64,000 nt of DNA from Archangium gephyra (GTDB lineage Bacteria > Myxococcota > Myxococcia > Myxococcales > Myxococcaceae): the NCBI GenBank assembly GCA_003243425.1, contig QFQP01000020.1:1-64000 (forward strand), written 5' to 3'. Below the pieces are notes generated by a model. It was not told the origin of the DNA and did not search any database. It saw only the letters and a list, made by a program, of their open reading frames with translations. The position numbers and the translations under genes were made by a program. The number at the start of each line of letters is the position of its first letter. The first letter of the stretch is position 1. Shown in pieces: positions 51,707 to 59,622 of this stretch.

Positions 51707-52258
51707 TCAGCCGACCTTCTTGAGCTTGGCCGTCAGCGTCTCTTCGCCCTTCTTCCAGTTGCACGGGCACAGCTCGTCGGTCTGCAGGCCGTCGAGCACG
51801 CGCAGCACTTCGTCGACGTTACGGCCGACCGAGAGGTCGTTGGCCGACGCGTAACGAACGATGCCCTGCGGGTCGATGATGTACGTCGCGCGGAGCGCGA
51901 CACCTTCCGACGGCTGCAGCAGGCCGTAGGCCATCGCGAACTCCGGCGAGACGTGCAGCAGCGGGTGGTTGATCTTCTTCAGGTCGGCGTGGTCCTTGCG
52001 CCAGGCGAGGTGGCTGAACTCGTTGTCCGTCGAACCACCGAGGACGACCGCGCCACGGTCCGCAAAGTCCTTCGCCTTCTTGTCGAACTCCACGATCTCC
52101 GTCGGGCAGACGAACGTGAAGTCCTTCGGGTACGTGTAGAAGACGATCCACTTCCCGTTGAAGTCCTTGTTGGAGATCTTCTTGAACTCCTTACCGGCTT
52201 CGATGCCGACACACGCCTGCGAGTTGAAATCGGGAGCCTTCGTACCGGGGCTGAGCAT
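51707..52258 (-). CDS. ahpC: Alkyl hydroperoxide reductase C (2-Cys peroxiredoxin)
   Basis: Cytosolic peroxidase of 183 residues. 'FYTYPKDFTFVCPTEIVEF' carries the peroxidatic Cys and 'DELCPCNWKKGEETL' the resolving Cys. The C-terminal CPCNW belongs to the group reduced by AhpD or thioredoxin. An AAGGAG ribosome site lies just before the ATG. The gene lies between the Fur-family regulator and ahpD in one operon. Confidence 0.95.
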   Translation of the reverse strand: MLSPGTKAPDFNSQACVGIEAGKEFKKISNKDFNGKWIVFYTYPKDFTFVCPTEIVEFDKKAKDFADRGAVVLGGSTDNEFSHLAWRKDHADLKKINHPLLHVSPEFAMAYGLLQPSEGVALRATYIIDPQGIVRYASANDLSVGRNVDEVLRVLDGLQTDELCPCNWKKGEETLTAKLKKVG

Positions 52259-52302
52259 TGTGATTCTCCTTGGTGTTGCGTTGGTTGGTGGGTTTGGACT
52301 TC

Positions 52303-52752
52303 TCAGCGTTTCTTCACAGGAGCAGCCGGTGACGGCCGAGCCTGCATGCGGGACCCGCCGAGCTTCCGGCCCCGCATGACGACCATGTATTCGCGCACTT
52401 CGTAACCCTTGAGTCCGCGCACGTCACCGACCTTCACCGCGTCCCACGGGAGGTCTTCGATGCGCCCTGAATCGTCGTCGATGAAGTGGTGGTGCGGGTC
52501 GAGCTTCGGGTCGAAGACCGTGCGCCCTTCAGCCAGCACCAGCTGCCGCAACAGGCCCTTTTCCACGAACAGGTTGAGCGTGTTGTAGACCGTCGCGCGC
52601 GACAGCATCGGCATGGTGGCCTGCACGCTCGCCAGCACTTCATCGGCTGACGGGTGCGCGTCCGTCGTCAGCACGTACTGAGCGACCGCGAGGCGTTGCA
52701 CCGACGGCTGAATGCCCGCCGATCGCAACATGGTGACGACATCTGGACTCAT
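52303..52752 (-). CDS. Fur-family regulator (PerR-like, without cysteines)
   Basis: The 149-residue protein has a winged helix ('QPSVQRLAVAQYVL', 'LSRATVYNTLNLFVEKGLLR') and a C-terminal part with the metal-site segment 'DPHHHFIDDDSGRIEDL'. The whole protein has no Cys, so it lacks the structural zinc site of classical Fur and PerR, as in Irr-type proteins. It heads the ahpC/ahpD operon and is divergent from dps. A Fur-type 7-1-7 palindrome lies right before its start, so it probably represses itself and responds to peroxide, iron or heme. Confidence 0.9.
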   Translation of the reverse strand: MSPDVVTMLRSAGIQPSVQRLAVAQYVLTTDAHPSADEVLASVQATMPMLSRATVYNTLNLFVEKGLLRQLVLAEGRTVFDPKLDPHHHFIDDDSGRIEDLPWDAVKVGDVRGLKGYEVREYMVVMRGRKLGGSRMQARPSPAAPVKKR

Positions 52753-52754
52753 TG

Positions 52755-52773
52755 TGGATTTAGACTTAATCCA
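52755..52773. promoter_or_regulatory. Fur-type 7-1-7 palindrome (peroxide-regulon operator)
   Basis: TGGATTTAGACTTAATCCA has perfect 6-base outer arms. The core GATTTAG-A-CTTAATC matches a 7-1-7 Fur-family site with one mismatch. It sits three bases before the regulator's start codon and 96 bases before dps. Repression of the regulator operon, and perhaps of dps, follows from position. Confidence 0.68.
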
Positions 52774-52868
52774 GAGTTTGACGGTTTCAAGCCCACTTTT
52801 CCGGCGAAACCTGACTGCTCGCGGGGCATCTTGTTGGCCGGAAGAAGTTCCCCTTCAAGGAGTCGGAC

Positions 52869-53369
52869 ATGGCGAAGAAGAGCAAGAGTGAGTCGGCGTC
52901 GGTCGCGGTGGACATCGGAATTGCGGAGGCGGATCGCAAGGCGATCGCCGACGGTCTGAACGCGCTGCTCGCAGACAATTACGGCCTGTATCTGAAGACC
53001 CACGCGTTCCACTGGAACGTGACGGGCCCGATGTTCCAGACGCTGCACCTGATGTTCGAGACCCAGTACAACGAGCTGTGGCTCGCCAACGACCTCATCG
53101 CCGAGCGCATTCGCGCCCTGGGGTTCCACGTGAAGGCCACGTACAGCGCCTTCAGCAAGCTCTCGTCGATCCCCGAGGCTGACGGCGTGCCTGAAGCGAC
53201 CGACATGGTTCGCGAGCTGGTCAAGGGTCACGAAGCGGCGGCGCGTACCGCCCGCTCCATCTTCCCGCGCGCAGAAAAGGGCGGCGACGAGTCGACGGTC
53301 GACCTGTTGACGCAGCGCCTCCAGATTCACGAGAAGACGGCGTGGATGCTGCGCAGCCTCGTGCAGTAA
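52869..53369 (+). CDS. dps: Dps-family DNA-binding ferritin
   Basis: The 166-residue miniferritin protects DNA by oxidising iron with peroxide in a dodecameric shell. Ferroxidase residues are seen: His in 'KTHAFHWNVTGP', His in 'TLHLMFETQYNEL', Asp and Glu in 'ANDLIAERIRALG'. A Lys/Ser-rich N-terminus ('AKKSKSESASV') could bind DNA. AAGGAG precedes the ATG. It is divergent from the Fur-family regulator and shares its palindrome region. Confidence 0.94.
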   Translation: MAKKSKSESASVAVDIGIAEADRKAIADGLNALLADNYGLYLKTHAFHWNVTGPMFQTLHLMFETQYNELWLANDLIAERIRALGFHVKATYSAFSKLSSIPEADGVPEATDMVRELVKGHEAAARTARSIFPRAEKGGDESTVDLLTQRLQIHEKTAWMLRSLVQ

Positions 53370-53379
53370 GCGGCGGGTC

Positions 53380-54468
53380 GTGCAGAAGCTGACGAACCGC
53401 ATTCAGAATTACGCGTGGGGCAGCGTGACCGCGCTGCCCGCGCTGCTCGGCGTGAAACCGACCGGAGTTCCGCAAGCCGAGCTCTGGTTGGGCGCTCACC
53501 CCAGCGCTCCGTCGATGTGCGCGAACGGTGAGACGCTCGAGGCGCTGGTCGCGCGGGACGCCACGCGCATGCTCGGGGCCGACGTCGCGCAGCGCTTCGA
53601 GAACCGACTGCCGTTCTTGTTGAAGGTGTTGTGCGCCGCTGAGCCGTTGTCGCTGCAGGCGCACCCCAGCCTCGAACAGGCGCGCGCCGGCTTCGCTGCC
53701 GAGAACGCCGCCGGCGTGCCGCTCACCGCGGCACACCGCAACTACAAAGACGCGAACCACAAGCCGGAGATCATCTGCGCGCTCACCGAGTTCCGCGCCC
53801 TGTGCGGGTTCCGGCGGCGTGGAGACACCGTTCGCTTCTTCCGCGCCCTCGGCCTCGACGTGTCGGTGCTCGAGCGAGACGGCCTGAGCGCGTACTTCAA
53901 GCAGCTGATGACCGAGCGGAAGGCTTCGCTCATCGACACGGTGTTGAACGCCGCGCCGATTCCCGAGTTCGCTGCCGAGCAGAAGCTCGCGCACACCCTC
54001 GCTGCGAAGTACCCGGGCGACGTGGGCATCATCGGCGCGTTGTTGCTGAACCTGGTGGTGCTGCAGCCAGGCGAAGCGCTGTACCTCGACGCGGGCAACC
54101 TGCACGCGTACCTCGAGGGCACCGGCATCGAGCTGATGGCGAACTCCGACAACGTGCTGCGCGGCGGTTTGACGCCCAAGCACGTCGACGTGAACGAGCT
54201 GCTCAAGGTGCTCAACTTCACCGACGGTCCTGCCAACGTGCTGCGCGGCGAGTACGTCACGCCGGTGCCTGACTTCCGGTTGTCGCGGCACGTCGTCGAC
54301 GGTGAAGTGAAGCTCCCGGCGGCAGCGCAGATTCTGCTGGTCACCGAGGGCTCGATTCACGCGGGCGCCACCGGGCTTCGCCGAGGTGAATCGGTGTTCA
54401 TCGGCGCGGACGAAGCAGTCACCCTCACCGGCCGCGGCACCGTGTTCCGCGCGGCGCCAGGACTTTGA
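53380..54468 (+). CDS. manA: Mannose-6-phosphate isomerase, class I
   Basis: Zinc enzyme of 362 residues that interconverts fructose-6-phosphate and mannose-6-phosphate. 'LTNRIQNYAWGS', 'AELWLGAHPSAPS', 'LSLQAHPSLEQA' (Gln and His ligands), 'NHKPEIICALTEFRALCGF' and 'YLDAGNLHAYLEGTGIELM' are typical. It supplies mannose for polysaccharide or glycoprotein synthesis. The start is GTG at 53380, ten bases after dps. The stop overlaps the next start as TTGA. Confidence 0.95.
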   Translation: MQKLTNRIQNYAWGSVTALPALLGVKPTGVPQAELWLGAHPSAPSMCANGETLEALVARDATRMLGADVAQRFENRLPFLLKVLCAAEPLSLQAHPSLEQARAGFAAENAAGVPLTAAHRNYKDANHKPEIICALTEFRALCGFRRRGDTVRFFRALGLDVSVLERDGLSAYFKQLMTERKASLIDTVLNAAPIPEFAAEQKLAHTLAAKYPGDVGIIGALLLNLVVLQPGEALYLDAGNLHAYLEGTGIELMANSDNVLRGGLTPKHVDVNELLKVLNFTDGPANVLRGEYVTPVPDFRLSRHVVDGEVKLPAAAQILLVTEGSIHAGATGLRRGESVFIGADEAVTLTGRGTVFRAAPGL

Positions 54469-55349
54469 AGACCTTGAAGCTCGCGCACTTCACAGACATC
54501 CACGTCACCCACTTCCCGTTGTCCGGGGCGCTCGCGTTCAAGCGGGCCGCGGCGGTGGTGAGCTACTCGCTGTTCGGCCGCGGCAAGCACTTCACGAAGA
54601 GTGACGAGCGCATCGCGAAGCTGCTGGCCGACGTCGACGCGCAGAACGTCGACCACGCGCTGTGCACCGGCGACCTCACCGGCGTCTCGACCATCGATGA
54701 GTTCGCGAAGGTCGCACAGCTCTTCGGTTCACGACTGCAGCAGCCAGAGAAGTACACGGTGATTCCCGGGAATCACGATCGCTACGTGCGTGGCGTGAAC
54801 AACCTGTTCGAGATGCACTTCGGCACGCTGAGCGAAGGCGCGAAGTTCCCGTTCGTGAAGCACGTGGGGCCGTTGACCATCGTCGCCATCGACGTGACGC
54901 GGCCGACGAATGTGATCGATTCGTCGGGTCTGTGTGGGCCTGAACAGCGCGCCAGGCTGCTCGAAATTCTCACCGATGCGTCCTTGAAGAACCGCTTCGT
55001 GGTGCTGGCGATGCACTACGGCCTGCTGCGCGCCGAGGGTCAGCGCGACAAGCGCAGCCATGGTCTGCGTGACGATCTCGAAGTGATGGCGCTCATCGAT
55101 CGCGAAGACGTCTCGCTCGATCTCGTGCTCCACGGTCACATGCACCGGCCATACGTCGTGAAGACGAAACGCCGTTTCGAGATCAACGCCGGCAGCGCGA
55201 CGGACCTTCACGTGAAGGGCCTCGGGTACAACGTCTACGACATCGATCCTTCGTCGCACCGGGTGCGCATCGAACGTCGCGCGTGGAACGGGGCAAATTA
55301 CGACGCAGATCCACACTCGCCGCTGAATCGGGAAATCGTCACGCGCTGA
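54465..55349 (+). CDS. Calcineurin-like metallophosphoesterase
   Basis: The 294-residue protein has all metal motifs: 'LAHFTDIHVTHF', 'CTGDLTGVS', 'VIPGNHDRYVRG', 'LAMHYGLLR' and 'LHGHMHRPYVV'. It belongs to the class III cyclic nucleotide or lipid phosphodiesterase group and is presumably cytosolic. The substrate is unknown. The TTG start is supported by the 4-base overlap with manA and by the strand 'KTLKLAHFTDIH' that opens the fold. Confidence 0.92.
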   Translation: MKTLKLAHFTDIHVTHFPLSGALAFKRAAAVVSYSLFGRGKHFTKSDERIAKLLADVDAQNVDHALCTGDLTGVSTIDEFAKVAQLFGSRLQQPEKYTVIPGNHDRYVRGVNNLFEMHFGTLSEGAKFPFVKHVGPLTIVAIDVTRPTNVIDSSGLCGPEQRARLLEILTDASLKNRFVVLAMHYGLLRAEGQRDKRSHGLRDDLEVMALIDREDVSLDLVLHGHMHRPYVVKTKRRFEINAGSATDLHVKGLGYNVYDIDPSSHRVRIERRAWNGANYDADPHSPLNREIVTR

Positions 55350-55366
55350 CTCGGTACAGTGCGACG

Positions 55367-56806
55367 GTGCTCCTTCGTTGGCGCTGGGTCGTGCTCGCAG
55401 TGTTCTCGGCGGTGAACCTCACCATTCAGTTGCTGTGGATCACCTACGCACCGGTGGCGCATCAGGCGGCGGCGTTCTACGGAACCAGTGAGCTCGGCGT
55501 CGGCGCGTTCGCCATGAGCTACATGGCCGCGTTCATTCCGTTGTCGATTCCCGCGTCGTGGGTCATCGACACGAAGGGCTTCAAGTTCGGTGTCGGCATC
55601 GGTGCGGCGTTGATGCTGGTGTTCGGCCCGCTGCGTGGCCTCGCGGGGAACAACTACGCCCTGGCGATGGCCTGCACGGTGATGCTGGCGGTCGCGCAGC
55701 CGTTCCTTCTCAACGCGTGGACGAAGTGCGCGGCGCTCTGGTTTCCGCACAGAGAACGCGCGACGGCCGTCGGCGTGGTGACCCTCGCGAACCTCGTCGG
55801 CACCGGCCTCGGCATGGCGCTGACGCCGGTGCTGCTCGAGTCGATGCCGCTCGATCGCATTCAGTGGTGGTTCGGCATCGCAGCCGCGGTGAGCGCGTTG
55901 GCCTTCTTCGTGTTCGCGCGTGAGAAGCCCCCCAGTCCTCCGGAGCCCGGCGAGCCGGAGGCGCGTGCGTTGATGCTCGACGGGCTCAAGTCGGCGTTGC
56001 GTGACGCGAGCTTTCAGAAGTTCCTGTTCATCGTGTTCGTGAGCATGGGCGTCTTCAACGGCATGACCACGTGGATCGAAGGCATCGTTCGTCCGCGCGG
56101 GTTCAGCGCCGAAGACGCGGGCAATCTCGGAGCGGTGATCCTGGTCGGGGGCCTCGTGGGCGCGATCGTCATCGCGGCGATCTCCGACAAGCAGCGGAAG
56201 CGGCGGAAGTTCATCGTGCTCGGGTTGCTGATTGGCGCTCCGGGAATCGCGGGCGTGGCGTTCGCGACGACGTTGCCGTGGTTGATGACTGCTGGCGTGT
56301 GGGCGGGGTTCTGGCTCACGGCGACGGTGCCGGTCGGCTTTCAGTACGCGGCGGAGCTCACGCGGCCGACGCCCGAGGGCACGTCGAGCGGACTGATTCA
56401 GTTGTGTGGCCAGGCATCGGTCGTCTTCGTGTACGCGATGGACGCGACGAGGACGGCCGACGGGGCGTTCACGCCGTCATTGATCGCGGCCGATGCTGCT
56501 GGTGCTGGCGGGAATGGTGGGCAGTCGCCTCGAGGAACGCACGGTCTGAGTCGTCGCGAGACAGCTCTCGTACGCCGGGCGGTGCGGCCGCGAACGCACG
56601 AGGCTTCCGTGGTGGACCGCTCTTCGAGACACGTGAGCGCGCTCTTTCTTGGGCGAGACCGTGCACGCGCCACTCGCAACCGATCGAAATCGCTCGATGC
56701 GAATCGGCGCACGGCCGCGTCATACGCCGTGCCATTTCTACAAGACCCATCACGAAGACTCGCGCAGAGCGTCACCCCGCGTTCGCACAGCGGGGCCCGC
56801 TCGTGA
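55367..56806 (+). CDS. MFS transporter, FLVCR-like, with C-terminal frameshift
   Basis: Major-facilitator protein with about twelve helices. 'FYGTSELGVGAFAMSYMAAF', 'FIPLSIPASWVIDTKG' and 'CAALWFPHRERATAVGV' recall FLVCR heme/choline exporters. The start is GTG at 55367; the open frame before it lies in the phosphoesterase gene. After 'FTPSLIAA' (near 56490) the frame turns into an Arg-rich tail running to 56806. In the shifted frame, 'MLLVLAGMVGSRLEERTV' and a stop at 56547-56549 give a normal last helix. One extra base around 56492 explains this. So the true gene probably ends at 56549. Confidence 0.82.
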   Translation: MLLRWRWVVLAVFSAVNLTIQLLWITYAPVAHQAAAFYGTSELGVGAFAMSYMAAFIPLSIPASWVIDTKGFKFGVGIGAALMLVFGPLRGLAGNNYALAMACTVMLAVAQPFLLNAWTKCAALWFPHRERATAVGVVTLANLVGTGLGMALTPVLLESMPLDRIQWWFGIAAAVSALAFFVFAREKPPSPPEPGEPEARALMLDGLKSALRDASFQKFLFIVFVSMGVFNGMTTWIEGIVRPRGFSAEDAGNLGAVILVGGLVGAIVIAAISDKQRKRRKFIVLGLLIGAPGIAGVAFATTLPWLMTAGVWAGFWLTATVPVGFQYAAELTRPTPEGTSSGLIQLCGQASVVFVYAMDATRTADGAFTPSLIAADAAGAGGNGGQSPRGTHGLSRRETALVRRAVRPRTHEASVVDRSSRHVSALFLGRDRARATRNRSKSLDANRRTAASYAVPFLQDPSRRLAQSVTPRSHSGARS

Positions 56807-56892
56807 TGCGCACGCCAATCGCTCACGCTCCCCGACACCCCTCAGGCATCACCGTCGTCAGCCGCGACCACCGCGCTTCCGAGACTCATCAC
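56550..56892. other. Gene-free stretch between convergent genes
   Basis: The frames that cross this segment give Arg/Ser/Thr-rich products with no domain pattern. I see no strong hairpin, tRNA or repeat. It may simply be spacer, or decayed sequence belonging to the frameshifted transporter region. Confidence 0.5.
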
Positions 56893-57843
56893 TCAGGAAA
56901 CGCCGGCCGCCAATTCCGGAAACACCTTCGCGACCTTCGACAACAGATAGTCACCGTAGGTGCCGTTCAACGCGTGCACGCTCGCGCGGTCCCACCGTTC
57001 TGCAGCATCTTGCTCGGCCGGCCGCACCAGTGCACCCGGCAGCGGGTTCACGCGCGCACCGAAATTTGGATCGAAGAAGTACGGCCACGAGAACCGTGAA
57101 CGCCCCGACGCATTGCGCACCCGATGCGGCGTCGACCGGTACCGGCCACCCGTCATGCGATCGAGCATGTCACCCAGGTTGCACACGTACGTCCCTTCGA
57201 TCGGCGGAGCGTCGGACCACCCGCGCGGGGTCTTCACTTCGAGGCCGCCGCAATCGTCCTGCTTCAAGATGGTCAACAGCCCGTAGTCGGTGTGCTCGCC
57301 CACGCCCCACCCGCGCGACTCGGCCGCGTCGCGCGGCGCCGGGTAGTGAAAGATGCGAAACAGGCTGAGCGGCTCGCGGGTGAGCTCGTGCTCGAAAAAG
57401 CCAGCATCGAGCCCGAGGCTCAGCGCCAGGGCCCGCATGATTCGCTGCCCGGTCACGCGCTGCGCGGCGATGAACGCCAGCACCGCTTCACGCAGTTCGG
57501 GAACTTCAACCGGAAAGAGATTGGGCCCGTGCATCGGCCGCGCGTCGCCCCCGGGCAGCTCGTCGCCGAAATAGAACCCTTCCTTCAAATCAGGCGCGCC
57601 GCTCGTCAGTTCACCGCCGAGCGGAAACCAACCGCGCCACGCACGGCCGCCCTTCGCCATCGCCACGCGCCGTTTCGTCTCGACCGGCAGCGCAAAGAAC
57701 GCACGCGAGGCTGATTCGAGACGACGCTCGAGCGCCGCGTCGACGCCGTGGTGAGACACGTAGAAGAACCCGTGCTCCTCGCAGGCGCGGCGCAGCAGCG
57801 CCACGTCGGGCGCGCGCAGGTCGATGACCGGGAGGCCGCTCAC
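56893..57843 (-). CDS. Isopenicillin-N-synthase-like 2-oxoglutarate/Fe(II) oxygenase
   Basis: About 316 residues. 'LPVIDLRAPDVALLRRACEE' and 'HGFFYVSHHGVD' open the DIOX_N region; the iron ligands are in 'GEHTDYGLLTILKQD' (HTD) and 'YRSTPHRVRN' (His), and the oxoglutarate Arg in 'GRSRFSWPYFFDP' . It hydroxylates or cyclises an unknown small substrate. The start is the GTG at 57843, overlapping the queF stop as GTGA; the longer frame upstream lies within queF. No biosynthetic cluster is visible around it. Confidence 0.9.
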   Translation of the reverse strand: MSGLPVIDLRAPDVALLRRACEEHGFFYVSHHGVDAALERRLESASRAFFALPVETKRRVAMAKGGRAWRGWFPLGGELTSGAPDLKEGFYFGDELPGGDARPMHGPNLFPVEVPELREAVLAFIAAQRVTGQRIMRALALSLGLDAGFFEHELTREPLSLFRIFHYPAPRDAAESRGWGVGEHTDYGLLTILKQDDCGGLEVKTPRGWSDAPPIEGTYVCNLGDMLDRMTGGRYRSTPHRVRNASGRSRFSWPYFFDPNFGARVNPLPGALVRPAEQDAAERWDRASVHALNGTYGDYLLSKVAKVFPELAAGVS

Positions 57844-58217
57844 TTCTTCTTCTTCGACTTCGCCTTCTTCTCGAACGTGCACGTCACGTCGGTGCTGATG
57901 CCACCGCGCACGAACCAGTGACCGAACACCGTCATCTTGCGCGGCGAGCAGGCCTTCACCAGCGCGTCGAGAATCTCGTTGGTCGCGCGCTCGTGGAAGC
58001 AGCCCTCGTTGCGGAACGACCAGAGGAAGAGCTTGAGCGACTTCGACTCGATGCACTTCTCGTCGGGCGTGTACGAGATCTTGAGGTGCGCGAAGTCGGG
58101 CTGGCCGGTGAGCGGGCACAGGCAGGTGAACTCCGGGCAGTCGAAGACGATCTCGTAGTCACGGACCGGCGCGGGGTTGTCGAACACTTCGAGCTTCTTG
58201 GAAGGCTGGGAAGGCAT
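57840..58217 (-). CDS. queF: NADPH-dependent 7-cyano-7-deazaguanine reductase
   Basis: Reduces preQ0 to preQ1 in queuosine synthesis. The 125-residue unimodular type is seen here: catalytic Cys in 'FTCLCPLTGQPDFAHLKISY', QueF motif 'ESKSLKLFLWSFRNEG', 'CFHERATNEIL', 'VFGHWFVRGGI', and a Lys-rich C-terminus. The rest of the queuosine pathway is not in this window. Divergent from the tsaC-type gene: starts are 55 bases apart. Confidence 0.96.
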   Translation of the reverse strand: MPSQPSKKLEVFDNPAPVRDYEIVFDCPEFTCLCPLTGQPDFAHLKISYTPDEKCIESKSLKLFLWSFRNEGCFHERATNEILDALVKACSPRKMTVFGHWFVRGGISTDVTCTFEKKAKSKKKK

Positions 58218-58272
58218 GGCCGCGGCGTCTACTCATGTGGCGCACGCGTCGCAATTACGGCAGGAAGAACGG

Positions 58273-59235
58273 GTGGCCGCTTCAGCTGACATCACCCGCG
58301 CGCTCGAGCTTCTGAAGGCCGGTGGCCTCGTCGGTCTGCCGACCGAAACCGTGTACGGCCTCGCTGCCGACGCCTCGAACGAGCTGGCGGTGCGCCGCAT
58401 CTTCGCCGCCAAGGGCCGGCCGTCGACGCACCCGCTCATCGTTCACGTGGCGAGCGTCGAAAAGGCCCGCGAGTGGTGCACCACGCTGACGGCCATGGGC
58501 GAAAAGCTCGCCGCCGAGTTCTGGCCGGGCCCGCTCACGCTGATCGTGCCGCGCAATGAAAAAGCGTCCGACGCGGTCACCGGCGGGCAGGACACCGTCG
58601 GGCTCCGCGTTCCTTCTCACCCGCTCGCGCACGCGCTGCTCACGCTGTTCGGCGGCGGGCTCGCGGCGCCCTCGGCCAACCGCTTCGGTCGCGTGAGCCC
58701 CACCACTTCTGCGCACGTCGAAGAGGAGCTCGGCGACGTCATCGAGCTCATCCTCGAAGGCGGCGCCAGCAACGTCGGTGTCGAGAGCACCATCGTCGAC
58801 GTCGCGCATGGCATGCCGCGGCTGCTGCGCCCGGGCGGAATCTCCCGTGAGGCGATCGAGAAGGTGCTCTGCCAGCCGCTCATCGACGGAGGCCACGCCA
58901 CCGACGTGCGTGCCCCCGGCATGCTCGAGTCGCACTATGCGCCACGCGCGGGGCTGCTGCTGGTCACCGCCGACGAATTGCCCGGCGAGCTCTCGCGACT
59001 GGCCGGTGTGCGCGTGGTGGTCATCGCCGGTGAATCGGTGGGCGTGCCCGACGGCGTCACGAAGCTCGCCATGCCCGACGATGCCGCCGGCTTCGCCCGG
59101 GAGCTCTACGCGAGCCTGCGTGAGGCCGACGGGCTGGGTGAACTGATTCTCGCGGTGCCACCGCCCGAATCGGGGCTCGGGCTGGCCGTCAGAGATCGAC
59201 TTCGCCGCGCAGCGGCTCCGCGACCGGCGAAGTAG
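58273..59235 (+). CDS. L-threonylcarbamoyladenylate synthase (TsaC/Sua5/YwlC)
   Basis: Makes threonylcarbamoyl-AMP for the t6A37 tRNA modification. The about 320 residues include the YrdC domain ('GLVGLPTETVYGLAADASNE', 'KGRPSTHPLIVHV', 'APSANRFGRVSPTT') and the C-terminal Sua5 domain ('APGMLESHYAPRAGLLLV'), so it is the long Sua5/YwlC form. I chose GTG 58273 since AGGAAG lies seven bases ahead. The ATG at 58216 would overlap the queF start and has no ribosome site. Confidence 0.93.
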   Translation: MAASADITRALELLKAGGLVGLPTETVYGLAADASNELAVRRIFAAKGRPSTHPLIVHVASVEKAREWCTTLTAMGEKLAAEFWPGPLTLIVPRNEKASDAVTGGQDTVGLRVPSHPLAHALLTLFGGGLAAPSANRFGRVSPTTSAHVEEELGDVIELILEGGASNVGVESTIVDVAHGMPRLLRPGGISREAIEKVLCQPLIDGGHATDVRAPGMLESHYAPRAGLLLVTADELPGELSRLAGVRVVVIAGESVGVPDGVTKLAMPDDAAGFARELYASLREADGLGELILAVPPPESGLGLAVRDRLRRAAAPRPAK

Positions 59236-59238
59236 CGC

Positions 59239-59622
59239 TCAGTTCAGCGCGTTGGGCTGCGTGAGCACGAACTCGGCGATCTTCGCTTCGAACTTCGAAC
59301 CGTCGGGGCGCTCCATCACGTACTCGCCGCGCATCGTTCCGAAGCTCGTGCGCAGCATCGCCCAGCTCTGGTACTCGAAACGTTCACCCGGCTCGAGCCG
59401 CGGCTGTTTGCCGATGACGCCCTCGCCGCGCACTTCTTCGACCCGGCCCGTGGCGTCGGTGATCACCCAGTGGCGCGTGCGCAACGTCGCCGCGCGCGTG
59501 CCCTCGTTCACCAGCGTCACCGCGTAGGTGAAGGCCCACTGGGAGTTTTCGGGGCTGCTGCGCTCCGGAAAGAACTTCGCCTTCACCGTCACACGAATAC
59601 CGTCACTCACTGCGTTCGACAT
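59239..59622 (-). CDS. apaG: ApaG-domain protein
   Basis: The 127-residue FN3-like, soluble protein (DUF525) has 'ISDGIRVTVKAKFFPERSS'-like start, 'QWAFTYAVTLVNEG', 'LRTRHWVITDATGRVEEV', 'GVIGKQPRLEPGERFEY' and 'GTMRGEYVM'. ApaG is linked to cobalt and magnesium tolerance in enterobacteria; the exact function is unsettled. The ATG directly follows the TerC stop, with no base between. Converges on the tsaC-type gene, three bases apart. Confidence 0.92.
   Translation of the reverse strand: MSNAVSDGIRVTVKAKFFPERSSPENSQWAFTYAVTLVNEGTRAATLRTRHWVITDATGRVEEVRGEGVIGKQPRLEPGERFEYQSWAMLRTSFGTMRGEYVMERPDGSKFEAKIAEFVLTQPNALN

Noticed and set aside
56398..56838. Minus-strand open frame across the end of the MFS gene
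   Set aside because: Arg/Ser-rich composition, no recognisable domain, and it overlaps the real transporter C-terminus.
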